Part shown: piece after piece, positions 9,819-18,517 of the stretch | Layout of the letters: each line of letters opens with the position of its first letter | Numbering within the stretch: position 1 is the stretch's first letter | Assembly (NCBI GenBank): GCA_017648105.1 | Contig: JAGCJH010000037.1 | Coordinates: 1 to 46,090, forward strand | DNA length: 46,090 bases | Direction of reading: 5' to 3' | DNA from: Tidjanibacter sp. | Lineage (GTDB): Bacteria; Bacteroidota; Bacteroidia; Bacteroidales; Rikenellaceae | Program-made: the position numbers and the translations under genes | The notes under the pieces: model-generated | Database searches by the model: none | What the model was told of the DNA's origin: nothing | What the model saw: only the letters and a program-made list of their open reading frames with translations

Positions 9819-10460
9819 ATGGATTTGACAACAATAATTTTGGTGCTCGTAGGGGCATATTTGCTGGGCTCGATTCCGAGTGCAGTGTGGATTGGCAAGA
9901 TTTTCTATGGCGTGGATGTTCGCACACAGGGTAGTGGTAACGCAGGTACAACCAATGTGCTTCGTGTGTTGGGTGCAAAAGCAGCCTTGCCAGTCTTTGC
10001 GATAGATATCCTAAAAGGATATGTTGCCGTGTCGCTTGTGGCATTTAGTGGCTCGGTGGCAGGCTCGCCCGAGTGGCTCTACCTCAAAATGGGCTTGTGT
10101 GCAATGGTTGTGGTTGGTCATATGTATCCAATCTTTGCAGGCTTTCGTGGAGGCAAGGGCGTAGCGACGCTTGTGGGCTGTATGTTCGCTTTCTCGTTGG
10201 GCGGTATTTTGTTGGCATTGGCAACCTTTGTGGCAATCGTGGCAACGACCCACTATGTGTCCGTAGGCTCAATGGTTGGCGGTCTGCTACTTCCCTTCTA
10301 CTCGGCACTTTGTGGCGATGGCGACTGGCGCTTGATGCTCTTTATGGCTTGTATCTCGCTCCTTTTGTTCTACACACACCGCACAAATATCGGCAGACTT
10401 TTGCACGGTACGGAGAATAAAACATACCTCTTTGGGCGTAGTAAATCGACCCCAAAATAG
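9819..10460 (+). CDS. plsY: Acyl-phosphate:glycerol-3-phosphate acyltransferase
   Basis: Integral membrane enzyme that transfers the acyl group from acyl-phosphate to glycerol-3-phosphate, the first committed step of phospholipid synthesis. The 213 residues match the family length. The conserved motifs appear in order: LLGSIPSAVWIGK (N-terminal span), GSGNAGTTNVLR (about 38-49), FRGGKGVATLVG (about 108-119) and the C-terminal THRTNIGRLLHGTENK. Several hydrophobic spans separate them. The start MDLTTIILVLVGAYLLGSIP is typical. It has its own promoter box and is followed after about 170 bases by an acyl-CoA synthetase gene that has a separate promoter. Confidence 0.95.
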   Translation: MDLTTIILVLVGAYLLGSIPSAVWIGKIFYGVDVRTQGSGNAGTTNVLRVLGAKAALPVFAIDILKGYVAVSLVAFSGSVAGSPEWLYLKMGLCAMVVVGHMYPIFAGFRGGKGVATLVGCMFAFSLGGILLALATFVAIVATTHYVSVGSMVGGLLLPFYSALCGDGDWRLMLFMACISLLLFYTHRTNIGRLLHGTENKTYLFGRSKSTPK

Positions 10461-10471
10461 GTTTTGTGACT

Positions 10472-10503
10472 TTTGCCCAATCTCTCGGCGGGGGTTATCT
10501 TTG
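10472..10503 (+). promoter_or_regulatory. Promoter of the acyl-CoA synthetase gene
   Basis: TTTG (10472-10475), 20-base spacer, TATCTTTG (10496-10503): close to a full consensus. The spacer and -7 box lie in an imperfect stem CGGCGGGG/CCCCGTCG (about 10486-10511). Confidence 0.75.
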
Positions 10504-10507
10504 CCCC

Positions 10508-10634
10508 GTCGAAAGGGATGAAAACCCAAAGGCAAACTGCCCACGATGACTACCTTGAAAAATGGGTGGGTGTCGGAGCAAAAATGAAGAAACAAGAGAA
10601 AATAACATAGAAGTTTGATTTAACAAGGATTTTT
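10508..10634 (+). other. Structured, about 125-base 5' leader of the acyl-CoA synthetase gene
   Basis: Just after the predicted start come GGG/CCC and GGCA/TGCC mini-hairpins (10514-10526 and 10530-10540). A possible longer CTACC/GGTGG stem follows (10550-10570). The leader also contains an eight-codon frame, ATG 10584 to TAG 10608-10610 (MKKQEKIT). I do not recognise a known riboswitch class. Confidence 0.4.
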
Positions 10635-12296
10635 ATGCTACAAGAGAACTTAATTAGGATCTATGAGCAGAGTTTTCGTGATAACCGTGAACTCCCCGCA
10701 TTGACCGACTATTTTAAGAAAGAGACCTTCTCGTACTACGAAATGGCAAAGGAGATCGCCAAACTCCATATGCTCTTTGAGCAGTGCGGTGTTAAGAGAG
10801 GCGATAAGATTGCTCTGATTGGTCGCAACAACCCCCGATGGGTCATCACCTACATTGCGACTATCACCTACGGTGCGATTATTGTCCCCATCTTGCAGGA
10901 CTTCAACCCCAACGATATCAACCACATTATCAATCACTCGGAGTCTAAACTCCTCTTCCTCGGCGATGCCTACTGGGATGTGATTGATGAGGATAGGGTG
11001 CTTGGCATTGAGGCTGCATTCTCGCTCACAGATTACCGCTGTATCTTTGAGCGTGAGGGCGACAAAGTGACCTCTTTCCAGAAAAATATTGTCAAACACT
11101 ACCGCACACGCTACCCACGAGGCTTCTCGGCAGATGATATCAAATATCCCGAGGTGGGCAACGATGAGGTCTGCGTTATCTCCTACACTTCGGGCTCTAC
11201 GGGCTTCTCGAAGGGTGTGATGCTGACGGTTAATAACCTTACGATGCAGCTTGCGTATGTGTTGCCCAAGAGGTACCACTTCCGAGGCTCTCGTGTGCTC
11301 TGCTTCTTGCCCCTCGCACATGTGTTTGGCTGTGCTATTGATATGCTCTGTTCGCTTGGTGCAGGTACGCACGTGACTCTGCTTGGTAAGATACCCTCGC
11401 CCAAGATTCTTGTGGAGGCTCTCGCAGAGGTGCGCCCCAATGTCATTTGCTCCGTGCCTATGATTATTGAGAAACTTGTCAAGAAGCAGATATTCCCAAT
11501 GATTGGTAGTGGTCTGATTAAGACTGCACTCCAAATCCCCTTGATTGACAATGTTGTCTATTCCTCCATCCGCAAGAAACTTGTGGCAACGATGGGAGGC
11601 GAGTTCTTGGAGTTTGTGGTTGGTGGTGCTGCGCTCAACCCCGAGGTTGAGGAGTTCCTCCATCGCATAAAATTCCCCATCACTGTGGGCTATGGTATGA
11701 CCGAGTGCGGTCCTCTGATTAGCCACCGCCTCTATACTGACGGTTATGTGCCCACTTCGGCAGGTCGTGTGCTCACCGACTTCTGTGAGTGCCGCATCCT
11801 CTCGCCCGATCCCGCACATATCCCCGGAGAGATTCTCATTCGTGGCGAGCAGGTGATGAAGGGATACTACAAGAACCCCGAGGCAACCGCCGCTGTGCTC
11901 GACGAGGACGGTTGGCTCCACACGGGCGATATGGGTACCGTCGATGCCGATATGAACATCTTTTTGCGTGGTCGCAGTAAGACTATGATTCTTATGTCGG
12001 GTGGTCAGAATGTCTATCCCGAGGAGATTGAGGCTAAGCTCAACAACCTCGCCTATGTCTTGGAGAGCCTTGTGGTTGCAAGGGAGAATAAACTTGTGGC
12101 GCTCGTTGTGCCCGACTATGAACAGCTCGACGCTGCGGGCATCCCCCACAGCAAGCTCGAAGAGATTATGAACGAAACACTCAAAGAGCTCAATACCCTT
12201 GTGGCATCCTACGAGAAGGTTGCCTACATCGAGTTGCGCCCCACGGAGTTTGAGAAGACACCCAAGAAGTCCATTAAGCGCTTCCTTTACAGGTAA
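10635..12296 (+). CDS. AMP-binding long-chain fatty acid-CoA ligase family protein
   Basis: A 553-residue member of the acyl-adenylate-forming (ANL) family, which activates a carboxylate with ATP and joins it to CoA. Motifs in order are the P-loop YTSGSTGFSKGVML (about 184-197), GYGMTECGPLIS (about 352-363), LHTGDMG with the ribose-binding aspartate, and SGGQNVYPEEIEAKL near the C-terminal hinge. The C-terminal KTPKKSIKRFLY contains the usual catalytic lysine region. The length and N-terminal helix resemble long-chain acyl-CoA synthetases (FadD-like). Substrate chain length cannot be told. It follows plsY, consistent with lipid metabolism, but has its own strong promoter and leader. Structured element copy A starts at its stop codon. 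Confidence 0.9.
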   Translation: MLQENLIRIYEQSFRDNRELPALTDYFKKETFSYYEMAKEIAKLHMLFEQCGVKRGDKIALIGRNNPRWVITYIATITYGAIIVPILQDFNPNDINHIINHSESKLLFLGDAYWDVIDEDRVLGIEAAFSLTDYRCIFEREGDKVTSFQKNIVKHYRTRYPRGFSADDIKYPEVGNDEVCVISYTSGSTGFSKGVMLTVNNLTMQLAYVLPKRYHFRGSRVLCFLPLAHVFGCAIDMLCSLGAGTHVTLLGKIPSPKILVEALAEVRPNVICSVPMIIEKLVKKQIFPMIGSGLIKTALQIPLIDNVVYSSIRKKLVATMGGEFLEFVVGGAALNPEVEEFLHRIKFPITVGYGMTECGPLISHRLYTDGYVPTSAGRVLTDFCECRILSPDPAHIPGEILIRGEQVMKGYYKNPEATAAVLDEDGWLHTGDMGTVDADMNIFLRGRSKTMILMSGGQNVYPEEIEAKLNNLAYVLESLVVARENKLVALVVPDYEQLDAAGIPHSKLEEIMNETLKELNTLVASYEKVAYIELRPTEFEKTPKKSIKRFLYR

Positions 12297-12420
12297 AAAC
12301 GCACATAGTCGGCGATTAGGTCGTCGCACTGCGATAAATCCCCTCCTCATTTGCGATTAGCAAGCTACGGAGGGGATTTTCTTGTGCGCCTAAAACTCGC
12401 TCAATTCTCTGCGCTTTTTC
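12295..12420 (+). repeat. Structured intergenic element, copy A
   Basis: Starts within the stop codon of the ligase gene. Main hairpin arms: 12336-12346 with 12369-12379, perfect 11 bp (AAATCCCCTCC type). The upper stem TTGC/GCAA sits above the internal loop TCA. The 5' tag ACTGCGATAAA and 3' tag TTCTTGTGCGCC are shared with copies B1 and B2. Outer arms (AAAACGCA near 12297, TGCGCTTTT near 12410) are imperfect. Confidence 0.8.
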
Positions 12421-12461
12421 TCAATCGTTAGCCGACCGACTCTCTCTTTTGTGTTGAACAT

Positions 12462-12497
12462 AAAAAAACCACCGACCAGTTGTTGGTCGGTGGTTTT
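12462..12497. terminator. Terminator of rpsU
   Basis: AACCACCGACCA/TGGTCGGTGGTT stem with an A-run on its left giving U7 on the minus strand. It lies 22 bases past the rpsU stop codon. Confidence 0.85.
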
Positions 12498-12518
12498 CTT
12501 TATGAAGGGATATTTGTA

Positions 12519-12713
12519 CTACTCCTCATCCATACGGTGCAACTGCTCTACATATACAGCGTGCTGCATTTTCTCGCGTTTTGCCCAGCTGGGTTTGGTG
12601 AAGTACTGACGAGCACGGAGCTCTTTAAGAACGCCAGTGCGCTCGTATTTGCGTTTGAATTTTTTGAGAGCGCGCTCGATGTTCTCGCCCTCTTTTACAG
12701 GCATAATAATCAT
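12519..12713 (-). CDS. rpsU: 30S ribosomal protein bS21
   Basis: Small basic ribosomal protein of the 30S platform near the anti-Shine-Dalgarno end of 16S rRNA. The 64 residues read MIIMPVKEGENIERALKKFK and then RKYERTGVLKELRARQYFTK, a clear bS21 match in length and motif. In Bacteroidetes bS21 is linked with occlusion of the anti-Shine-Dalgarno sequence and autoregulation of its own gene (established for related species). Here an AT-rich leader with little Shine-Dalgarno character precedes the start. It lies in the same direction as the helix-hairpin-helix gene, 120 bases downstream of it. No TAnnTTTG box is evident between them. Confidence 0.95.
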   Translation of the reverse strand: MIIMPVKEGENIERALKKFKRKYERTGVLKELRARQYFTKPSWAKREKMQHAVYVEQLHRMDEE

Positions 12714-12833
12714 AGTTGTATTCTTTTTTTAAGTTTTTGTATTCGTTTGTTTTGTTAGGCACTTGGTGCTTCCGAGCTTTTGCTCTTTGTCACCGCCCTT
12801 GCCTCGGGGCTTTTGGGTTTTTCTTTTGTTTTT

Positions 12834-14111
12834 CTACTCTATCTCGACAGAGGTAAACTGGAAGTATGGAGCAAGACGATTTCTCTCCTCCACAGTGAAT
12901 ATGTCATCCTTCAAAAATTCTTCCAGCCCTTTCCAGCCTCCTTTCGTTTGTCGTGTTTTGAGTATTTTTCTTAACCTCGGGGTTGTTATGTACGGATGTA
13001 CAGCCAACTCTTTCGGGGGTGCAAAGTTAATATCAATTTTTCTAATTTTGCAACTATCACACCAAAATTCTTCCTCGAAGAGCGCATAATTCTCTTTTGT
13101 AACCACTTTGAGGTCTAAGAGTTGGGCTACCGAGGCATAGCCTCCGAGTCGTTGGCGGTAGCGGAGAATGTCGCTTGCTGTGCGTGCGCCAATGCCCTCG
13201 ACGGCTATGAGTGTGAGCGAATCGGCACTATTGAGATCTATACGCTTGCGTGCGACGGGAGAGAGTGTAATGTAGGGTTTCATCTGCTCCCACAGGGCAC
13301 TATCTATGAGATAACAATCCCTCCATTCGAGTTCGCTGCGAAATCCGCCCCTACGCTCACGATACTCAACGAGAGCCTCTGCTTGGCGTGCCGAGAAACA
13401 TCCGAGTTCGTAGAAACCTTCGGCTGTGAGGGTGTTGGGGTCGAAGGGGATGTTGCGGAAGGCTCGCTTGTTGCGAGGCAAACTCTTTTCGACGATGGGA
13501 ATTGTGATGTAGGGCTTCATCTGGGCGAAGAGTGCGCTGTCGATGAGGTAACAGTCGGCGAAGTCGAGCACCGAACGGAAACCACCATTGCGCTCACGAT
13601 ACTCAACAAGAGCCTCTGCTTGGCGTGCCGAGAAGCATCCGAGATTGTAGAATCCTTCGGCTGTGAGTGCATTGGGGTCAAAGGGTATGTTTCGGAACTT
13701 GCGCTCGGACTTGTTGATGGTTGCGGTGGGGTATGTGCGGGACTTTATGCGATACTCCTCGCCGATTGTGATGTGGGGTTTCAAGAGGGCATAGAGCGAG
13801 TCGCTGATGCCGTAGATTATCGCCACATCCTCGGCAATGGCAAAGGTGCGCCCACCCTCACGATATTTCACAATTCCACGAGAGGCATATTTATCCACGC
13901 CCATCGCTCGTAACTCCTCATAGGTCACAGTGTTGGGGTCGAATGGGCGGAGTGATAGTGTTGCGCCTTCGGAGACCTCAATGGGTGCCTCTGTGGAGTC
14001 ACTTTTACCCCTCTTTGTGACCGCCCCAACGAGAATCCAGAGCGAGATGACTACCACTGGTAAGAGTAGCACCACGCCCCTTATCTCCTGCTTTGTGAAA
14101 ATGTGTGCCAT
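12834..14111 (-). CDS. Membrane-anchored helix-hairpin-helix (ComEA-like) protein with duplicated unit
   Basis: A 425-residue protein with one N-terminal membrane segment (about 12-30, VVLLLPVVVISLWILVGAV), then at least four to five helix-hairpin-helix-type units. Units at about 139-204 and 218-283 are nearly identical (FRNIPFDPN, TAEGFY, LGCFSARQAEALVEYRER, then CYLIDSAL, QMKPYIT), a recent-looking 79-residue tandem duplication. The unit at about 288-345 (IDLNSADSLTLIAVEGIGAR) is the classic ComEA-type HhH. The C-terminal unit ends the protein. Such domains bind DNA without sequence specificity. The protein may help DNA uptake or envelope-associated DNA handling, but that is inference; comF is elsewhere in the window. 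Confidence 0.8.
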   Translation of the reverse strand: MAHIFTKQEIRGVVLLLPVVVISLWILVGAVTKRGKSDSTEAPIEVSEGATLSLRPFDPNTVTYEELRAMGVDKYASRGIVKYREGGRTFAIAEDVAIIYGISDSLYALLKPHITIGEEYRIKSRTYPTATINKSERKFRNIPFDPNALTAEGFYNLGCFSARQAEALVEYRERNGGFRSVLDFADCYLIDSALFAQMKPYITIPIVEKSLPRNKRAFRNIPFDPNTLTAEGFYELGCFSARQAEALVEYRERRGGFRSELEWRDCYLIDSALWEQMKPYITLSPVARKRIDLNSADSLTLIAVEGIGARTASDILRYRQRLGGYASVAQLLDLKVVTKENYALFEEEFWCDSCKIRKIDINFAPPKELAVHPYITTPRLRKILKTRQTKGGWKGLEEFLKDDIFTVEERNRLAPYFQFTSVEIE

Positions 14112-14133
14112 AGGCTTTGCTGTGAACTTTTCA

Positions 14134-14141
14134 CAAAAGTA
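14134..14141 (-). promoter_or_regulatory. Promoter -7 box of the HhH gene
   Basis: TACTTTTG on the minus strand, 22 bases upstream of the ATG at 14111. It is divergent from the mutAB promoter 45 bases away. Confidence 0.5.
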
Positions 14142-14185
14142 CGAAACATTATTCGGAAAAGGGATAATTTTATTTATAAAATTAC

Positions 14186-14193
14186 TATATTTG
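14186..14193 (+). promoter_or_regulatory. Promoter -7 box of mutAB
   Basis: TATATTTG followed by CA, 68 bases before the mutA ATG at 14262, in an AT-rich stretch. No clear TTTG at -33. Confidence 0.6.
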
Positions 14194-14261
14194 CACGCTT
14201 ATATGGCAAAACTAACGAAAGACAATCAACTAACTATAAACTCACATCATTAAAAAAAGTT

Positions 14262-16115
14262 ATGGCAAACAACAAGTACGAAAGGTTGTTCGACGAGTTC
14301 CCCGCTGTCTCGACTGAGGAGTGGGAGGCTGTCATCACGACCGATCTCAAAGGAGCCGACTACCAGAAAAAACTGGTTTGGCGTACCGCCGAGGGCTTCA
14401 ATGTCCGCCCCTACTATCGTGCAGAGGATTTGACCGCTGTTAAATTCCTCGGTGCTTCGGCTGGCGAGTTCCCCTATGTTCGTGGTGTTAAGAACTGCAA
14501 CAAGTGGAAAGTATTTCAGACTATCTGCGTGAAGGATGTAAAAGAGGCTAACGCCAAAGCTCTCCACGCACTCGAAGGTGGCGCTAACTCGCTTGGCTTC
14601 CACATTGAGAATGAAATCTCTGCTGAGGAGGTTGCAACCCTCTTGGCAGGTATCGACCCCACCCAGACCGAGCTCGTGTTCTGCTCCGAGAATGAGTGGT
14701 GGATCGTAGAGCCCGTTATGGCTTGGGCTGCACAGTTCGACAAAGAGGCAGTGCGCATCGCCTTCAACTTCGACCCCATTATGTGGGGACTCTCCGCATA
14801 CGGCACCTTCTGCTGCGGTTGCGACTTGGGTACCCCCTGCTTCGAGCGCCTTGCTGGCTACATCAAGCAGTATGCAGAGTGGAAGCGTGTTCGCTTTGTG
14901 GGTGTTGATGGTTCGCTCATCGGCAACAGTGGTTCGACCATCGTTGAGGAGCTCGGCTATATGATGGCTGCTGGTCACGAGTATGTTGTAAGGCTTATGG
15001 AGCAGGGTTTGACCGCTACCGAGGCAGCAAAGAGCCTCCGCTTCACCACCTCCATCACCTCCAACTACTTTATGGAGATTGCAAAACTCCGTGCAGCTCG
15101 TATGCTCTGGGCTAACATTATGAACGCATACCAGCCTGAGTGCAAGTGCGCAGAGAAACTCTACCTCCACGCTGTTACTTCGATGTGGAATCAGACCGTC
15201 TATGACTCGTATGTAAATATGCTTCGTGGCACTACCGAGGCTATGAGTGCTGCTATCGCTGGCGTACACTCGCTCGAAGTTAAACCCTTCAACTCGGCAT
15301 ACGCTTGTGGTGACGAGTTTGCAGAGCGCATCGCACGCAATGTACAGCTCCTCTTGAAGAACGAGTCGCACTTCGACAATGTTGTGGATCCCGCAGGTGG
15401 TTCCTACTTCATCGAGAATCTGACCGCTTCGATTGCTGAGGAGGCTTGGAAACTCTTCTTGGAGGTTGAGAACGAGGGTGGTTATATCCTCTCCTACGAG
15501 AAGGGCACCATCGCTGCTCGTGTGAATGCTTCGGCAGAGAAGAAGAACAAAGAGGTGGCAACCCGCCGTACTATCCTTCTCGGTACCAACCAGTATCCCA
15601 ACTTTGGCGAGACTCTCGGTGCTGATGTGAAGGCATACACCTTCGACAACACTTGCTCGGAGGCTAAATATCCCGCACTCAAACCCTATCGTGGTGGCGA
15701 GGCTTTCGAGGCAATGCGTCAGGCAGTAGATTTGAGTGGCAAAGCTCCCAAAGCATTTATGCTCACTTGCGGTAGCCTCGCAATGGCTCGTGCAAGGGCT
15801 CAGTTCAGCTGCAACTTCTTCGCTTGTGCTGGCATCAAAGTTCAGGACAACACCTTCTTTGCTTCGGTTGAGGAGGGCGTGAAGGCTGCAAAAGAGGCAA
15901 AAGCAGATATCGTAGTAGTTTGCTCGTCGGATGACGACTACGCTACCCTCGCACCCGAGGTTGCAAAACTCATCGGCAACGAGGCTATCGTGGTTGTAGC
16001 AGGTGCTCCTGCTTGTGCCGAGGAGCTCAAAGCACAGGGCATCAGCCACTTCATCAGCGTGAGGGACAATGTTCTCGAAACCCTGAAAGGCTATCTCAAA
16101 GAGTTGGGCATTTAA
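14262..16115 (+). CDS. mutA: Methylmalonyl-CoA mutase small subunit
   Basis: Non-catalytic partner of the heterodimeric adenosylcobalamin enzyme that interconverts succinyl-CoA and methylmalonyl-CoA on the way to propionate. I place the start at ATG 14262 ([20 protein letters not shown]), preceded by an A-rich leader; a longer upstream frame is leader sequence. This gives 617 residues. The N-terminal barrel domain is clear ([52 protein letters not shown]). The C-terminal B12-like domain lacks the DxHxxG cobalamin motif, as expected for the small subunit. The stop codon is two bases from the mutB start, so the two are translationally close. Confidence 0.95.
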   Translation: MANNKYERLFDEFPAVSTEEWEAVITTDLKGADYQKKLVWRTAEGFNVRPYYRAEDLTAVKFLGASAGEFPYVRGVKNCNKWKVFQTICVKDVKEANAKALHALEGGANSLGFHIENEISAEEVATLLAGIDPTQTELVFCSENEWWIVEPVMAWAAQFDKEAVRIAFNFDPIMWGLSAYGTFCCGCDLGTPCFERLAGYIKQYAEWKRVRFVGVDGSLIGNSGSTIVEELGYMMAAGHEYVVRLMEQGLTATEAAKSLRFTTSITSNYFMEIAKLRAARMLWANIMNAYQPECKCAEKLYLHAVTSMWNQTVYDSYVNMLRGTTEAMSAAIAGVHSLEVKPFNSAYACGDEFAERIARNVQLLLKNESHFDNVVDPAGGSYFIENLTASIAEEAWKLFLEVENEGGYILSYEKGTIAARVNASAEKKNKEVATRRTILLGTNQYPNFGETLGADVKAYTFDNTCSEAKYPALKPYRGGEAFEAMRQAVDLSGKAPKAFMLTCGSLAMARARAQFSCNFFACAGIKVQDNTFFASVEEGVKAAKEAKADIVVVCSSDDDYATLAPEVAKLIGNEAIVVVAGAPACAEELKAQGISHFISVRDNVLETLKGYLKELGI

Positions 16116-16117
16116 TT

Positions 16118-18268
16118 ATGGAGAACGGAATTATGAGAGCACAATTTACAGATATGAAATTCGCTGGCGCAACCGAGGGTTGCTGCCAGAATGGTCAGTG
16201 CGCAGCCCCCGAGAAAGAGTGGATGACCGCTGAGCAGATTCCCGTAAAGGGTCTTTATAGTGCCGAGGATTTGGAGGGTATGGAGCACCTTAACTACGCA
16301 GCAGGTGTGGCTCCCTTCCTTCGTGGTCCTTACAGCACAATGTATGTGATGCGTCCTTGGACCATCCGCCAGTATGCAGGTTTCTCGACCGCAGAGGAGA
16401 GCAACGCTTTCTACCGTCGTAACTTGGCTTCTGGTCAGAAAGGTCTTTCGGTTGCATTTGACCTTGCAACTCACCGAGGCTACGACGCAGACCACCCCAG
16501 GGTTGTTGGCGATGTAGGTAAGGCAGGTGTGAGCATCTGCTCGGTTGAGGATATGAAGGTTTTGTTCGATGGTATTCCATTGAACCAGATGTCGGTGTCG
16601 ATGACTATGAACGGTGCGGTACTTCCCGTCTTGGCGTTCTACATCGTTGCAGGTTTGGAGCAGGGTTGCACCCTCGACCAGCTCGCTGGTACCATCCAGA
16701 ACGACATCTTGAAAGAGTTTATGGTGCGTAATACCTACATCTACCCACCAGAATTCTCGATGCGCATTATTGCTGACATCTTCGAGTACACCTCCAAGAA
16801 TATGCCTAAGTTCAACTCGATTTCTATTTCGGGTTACCATATGCAGGAGGCGGGTGCTACCGCAGATATCGAGTTGGCATACACCCTTGCAGATGGTTTG
16901 GAGTACCTCCGTGCAGGCGTGAACGCAGGTATGAGCATCGACCAGTTTGCTCCCCGCTTGTCGTTCTTCTGGGCTATCGGTATGAACCACTTTATGGAGA
17001 TTGCCAAGATGAGGGCTGCTCGTCTGTTGTGGGCAAAGATCGTAAAACAGTTCAACCCCAAGAACCCCAAATCGCTCGCACTCCGTACCCACTCGCAGAC
17101 TTCGGGTTGGTCGCTCACCGAGCAGGATCCTTTCAACAATGTGGCTCGTACCGCTATCGAGGCTATGGGTGCAGCGCTTGGTCACACCCAGTCGCTCCAC
17201 ACCAATGCTCTTGATGAGGCTATTGCACTTCCTACCGACTTCTCGGCTCGTATTGCTCGTAACACCCAGATTTACATTCAGGAGGAGACCAATGTTTGCC
17301 GTTCGGTTGACCCCTGGGCTGGTAGCTACTATGTAGAGAGCCTTACCAATGAGATTGCACACAAGGCTTGGGAGCACATTCAGGAGATTGAGAAACTTGG
17401 CGGTATGGCTAAGGCTATCGAGACCGGTCTTCCCAAGATGCGTATTGAGGAGGCTTCGGCTCGCAAACAGGCTTGGATTGACTCGGGCGACGAGGTTATC
17501 GTTGGTTTGAACCGCTACCGTTTGGAGAAAGAGGCTCCCATCGACATCTTGGCTGTGGATAACACCGCAGTGCGTGAGAGTCAGGTTAAACGCCTCAAAG
17601 AGCTCCGTGCAAACCGTGACGAGGCGGCAGTTCAGGCTGCACTCGCTGCAATTACCGAGGCTGTGAAGACCAAGAGTGGCAACCTCTTGGAGCTTGCAGT
17701 TGAGGCTGCTAAGGTGCGTGCAACCCTCGGCGAGATTTCGGATGCTTGCGAGGTTGTTGTTGGTCGCTACAAAGCAGTTATTCGTTCCATTTCAGGTGTA
17801 TATTCGAGCGCTATGAAGAATGATGCAGATTTCGCTAAGGCGAAAGATATGGTGGACGAGTTCGCAAAACGCGAGGGTCGTCAGCCCCGTATTATGATTG
17901 CTAAATTGGGTCAGGACGGTCACGACCGTGGTGCAAAAGTTGTTGCTACCGGTTATGCCGACCTCGGCTTCGATGTGGATATGGGTCCCTTGTTCCAGAC
18001 TCCCGAGGAGGCAGCAAAACAGGCTGTGGAGAACGATGTACATGTTGTTGGTGTATCGTCGCTCGCAGCAGGTCACCTCACCCTCGTTCCTCAGATTATC
18101 GCTGAGTTGAAGAAGCTCGGTCGTGAGGATATCGTGGTTGTAGTGGGTGGTGTTATCCCTGCTCAGGACTACGAGGAACTCTATCAGGATGGCGCTGCTG
18201 CAATCTTCGGTCGTGGTACCCCCGTGGCTACTGCGGCTCAGAAGATTATGGAGATTCTCTCCGAGTAA
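16118..18268 (+). CDS. mutB: Methylmalonyl-CoA mutase large (catalytic) subunit
   Basis: Catalytic B12-dependent subunit, 716 residues from ATG 16118. An in-frame ATG at 16133 ([10 protein letters not shown]) is an alternative start that matches some family members. The substrate-binding barrel contains [40 protein letters not shown] and [16 protein letters not shown]. The C-terminal cobalamin domain shows [13 protein letters not shown] with the cobalt ligand H602, then the GVSSLAAGH and VVVGGVIP loops. It is cotranscribed with mutA. The stop codon overlaps the outer arm of structured element B1, whose long stem ends in a T-run and may terminate the operon. Confidence 0.97.
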   Translation: MENGIMRAQFTDMKFAGATEGCCQNGQCAAPEKEWMTAEQIPVKGLYSAEDLEGMEHLNYAAGVAPFLRGPYSTMYVMRPWTIRQYAGFSTAEESNAFYRRNLASGQKGLSVAFDLATHRGYDADHPRVVGDVGKAGVSICSVEDMKVLFDGIPLNQMSVSMTMNGAVLPVLAFYIVAGLEQGCTLDQLAGTIQNDILKEFMVRNTYIYPPEFSMRIIADIFEYTSKNMPKFNSISISGYHMQEAGATADIELAYTLADGLEYLRAGVNAGMSIDQFAPRLSFFWAIGMNHFMEIAKMRAARLLWAKIVKQFNPKNPKSLALRTHSQTSGWSLTEQDPFNNVARTAIEAMGAALGHTQSLHTNALDEAIALPTDFSARIARNTQIYIQEETNVCRSVDPWAGSYYVESLTNEIAHKAWEHIQEIEKLGGMAKAIETGLPKMRIEEASARKQAWIDSGDEVIVGLNRYRLEKEAPIDILAVDNTAVRESQVKRLKELRANRDEAAVQAALAAITEAVKTKSGNLLELAVEAAKVRATLGEISDACEVVVGRYKAVIRSISGVYSSAMKNDADFAKAKDMVDEFAKREGRQPRIMIAKLGQDGHDRGAKVVATGYADLGFDVDMGPLFQTPEEAAKQAVENDVHVVGVSSLAAGHLTLVPQIIAELKKLGREDIVVVVGGVIPAQDYEELYQDGAAAIFGRGTPVATAAQKIMEILSE

Positions 18269-18394
18269 AAAAACGCATATAAGCGGCGTCTTTGGCGTTG
18301 CACTGCGATAAACCACCTCCTCATTTACGAGAGTAAACTGCGGAGGTGGTTTTCTTGTGCGCCTAAAATCCCCTCGCTTATATGCGTTTTTTTT
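18267..18394 (+). repeat. Structured intergenic element, copy B1 (best preserved)
   Basis: Outer arms 18267-18285 and 18375-18394 form a perfect stem of about 19 bp (AAACGCATATAAGCG with CGCTTATATGCGTTT), ending in T8. Inside, arms 18311-18320 and 18342-18351 (AACCACCTCC/GGAGGTGGTT) are perfect. Above the internal loop TCA/CTGC the upper stem is TTTAC GAGA GTAAA. The outer arm begins inside the mutB stop codon. It probably doubles as a terminator. Confidence 0.85.
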
Positions 18395-18517
18395 AAGATG
18401 CTTTGGGGCGTCTTTGGCGTTGCATTGCGACAAATCCCCTCCCTATTTACGCTTAGTAAACTGCGGAGGTGGTTTTCTTGTGCGCCTAAAATCCCCTCGC
18501 TTATCTGCGTTTTTTAA
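18395..18517 (+). repeat. Structured intergenic element, copy B2 (tandem)
   Basis: Direct tandem copy at a 122-base offset from B1. Arms 18432-18442 and 18465-18475 have two mismatches. The upper stem is TTTAC GCTTA GTAAA. It shares the 3' tag and the terminal CGCTTATCTGCGTTTTTT. A further partial unit (GATGCTTTGGGGCGT) follows at 18519-18533. Confidence 0.8.

Noticed and set aside
10508-10560. Fluoride riboswitch upstream of the acyl-CoA synthetase gene
   Set aside because: The stretch has GGGATG, AAACTGCCC and GATGACTACC, loosely like the crcB motif. However, the loop after GATG is AAAA and has no complement in the later segment, so the required pseudoknot is missing.
12295-18517. CRISPR array
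   Set aside because: The repeats are dispersed or in a two-copy tandem, have internal secondary structure with variable stems, and lack uniform short repeats with unique spacers. No cas gene is present.
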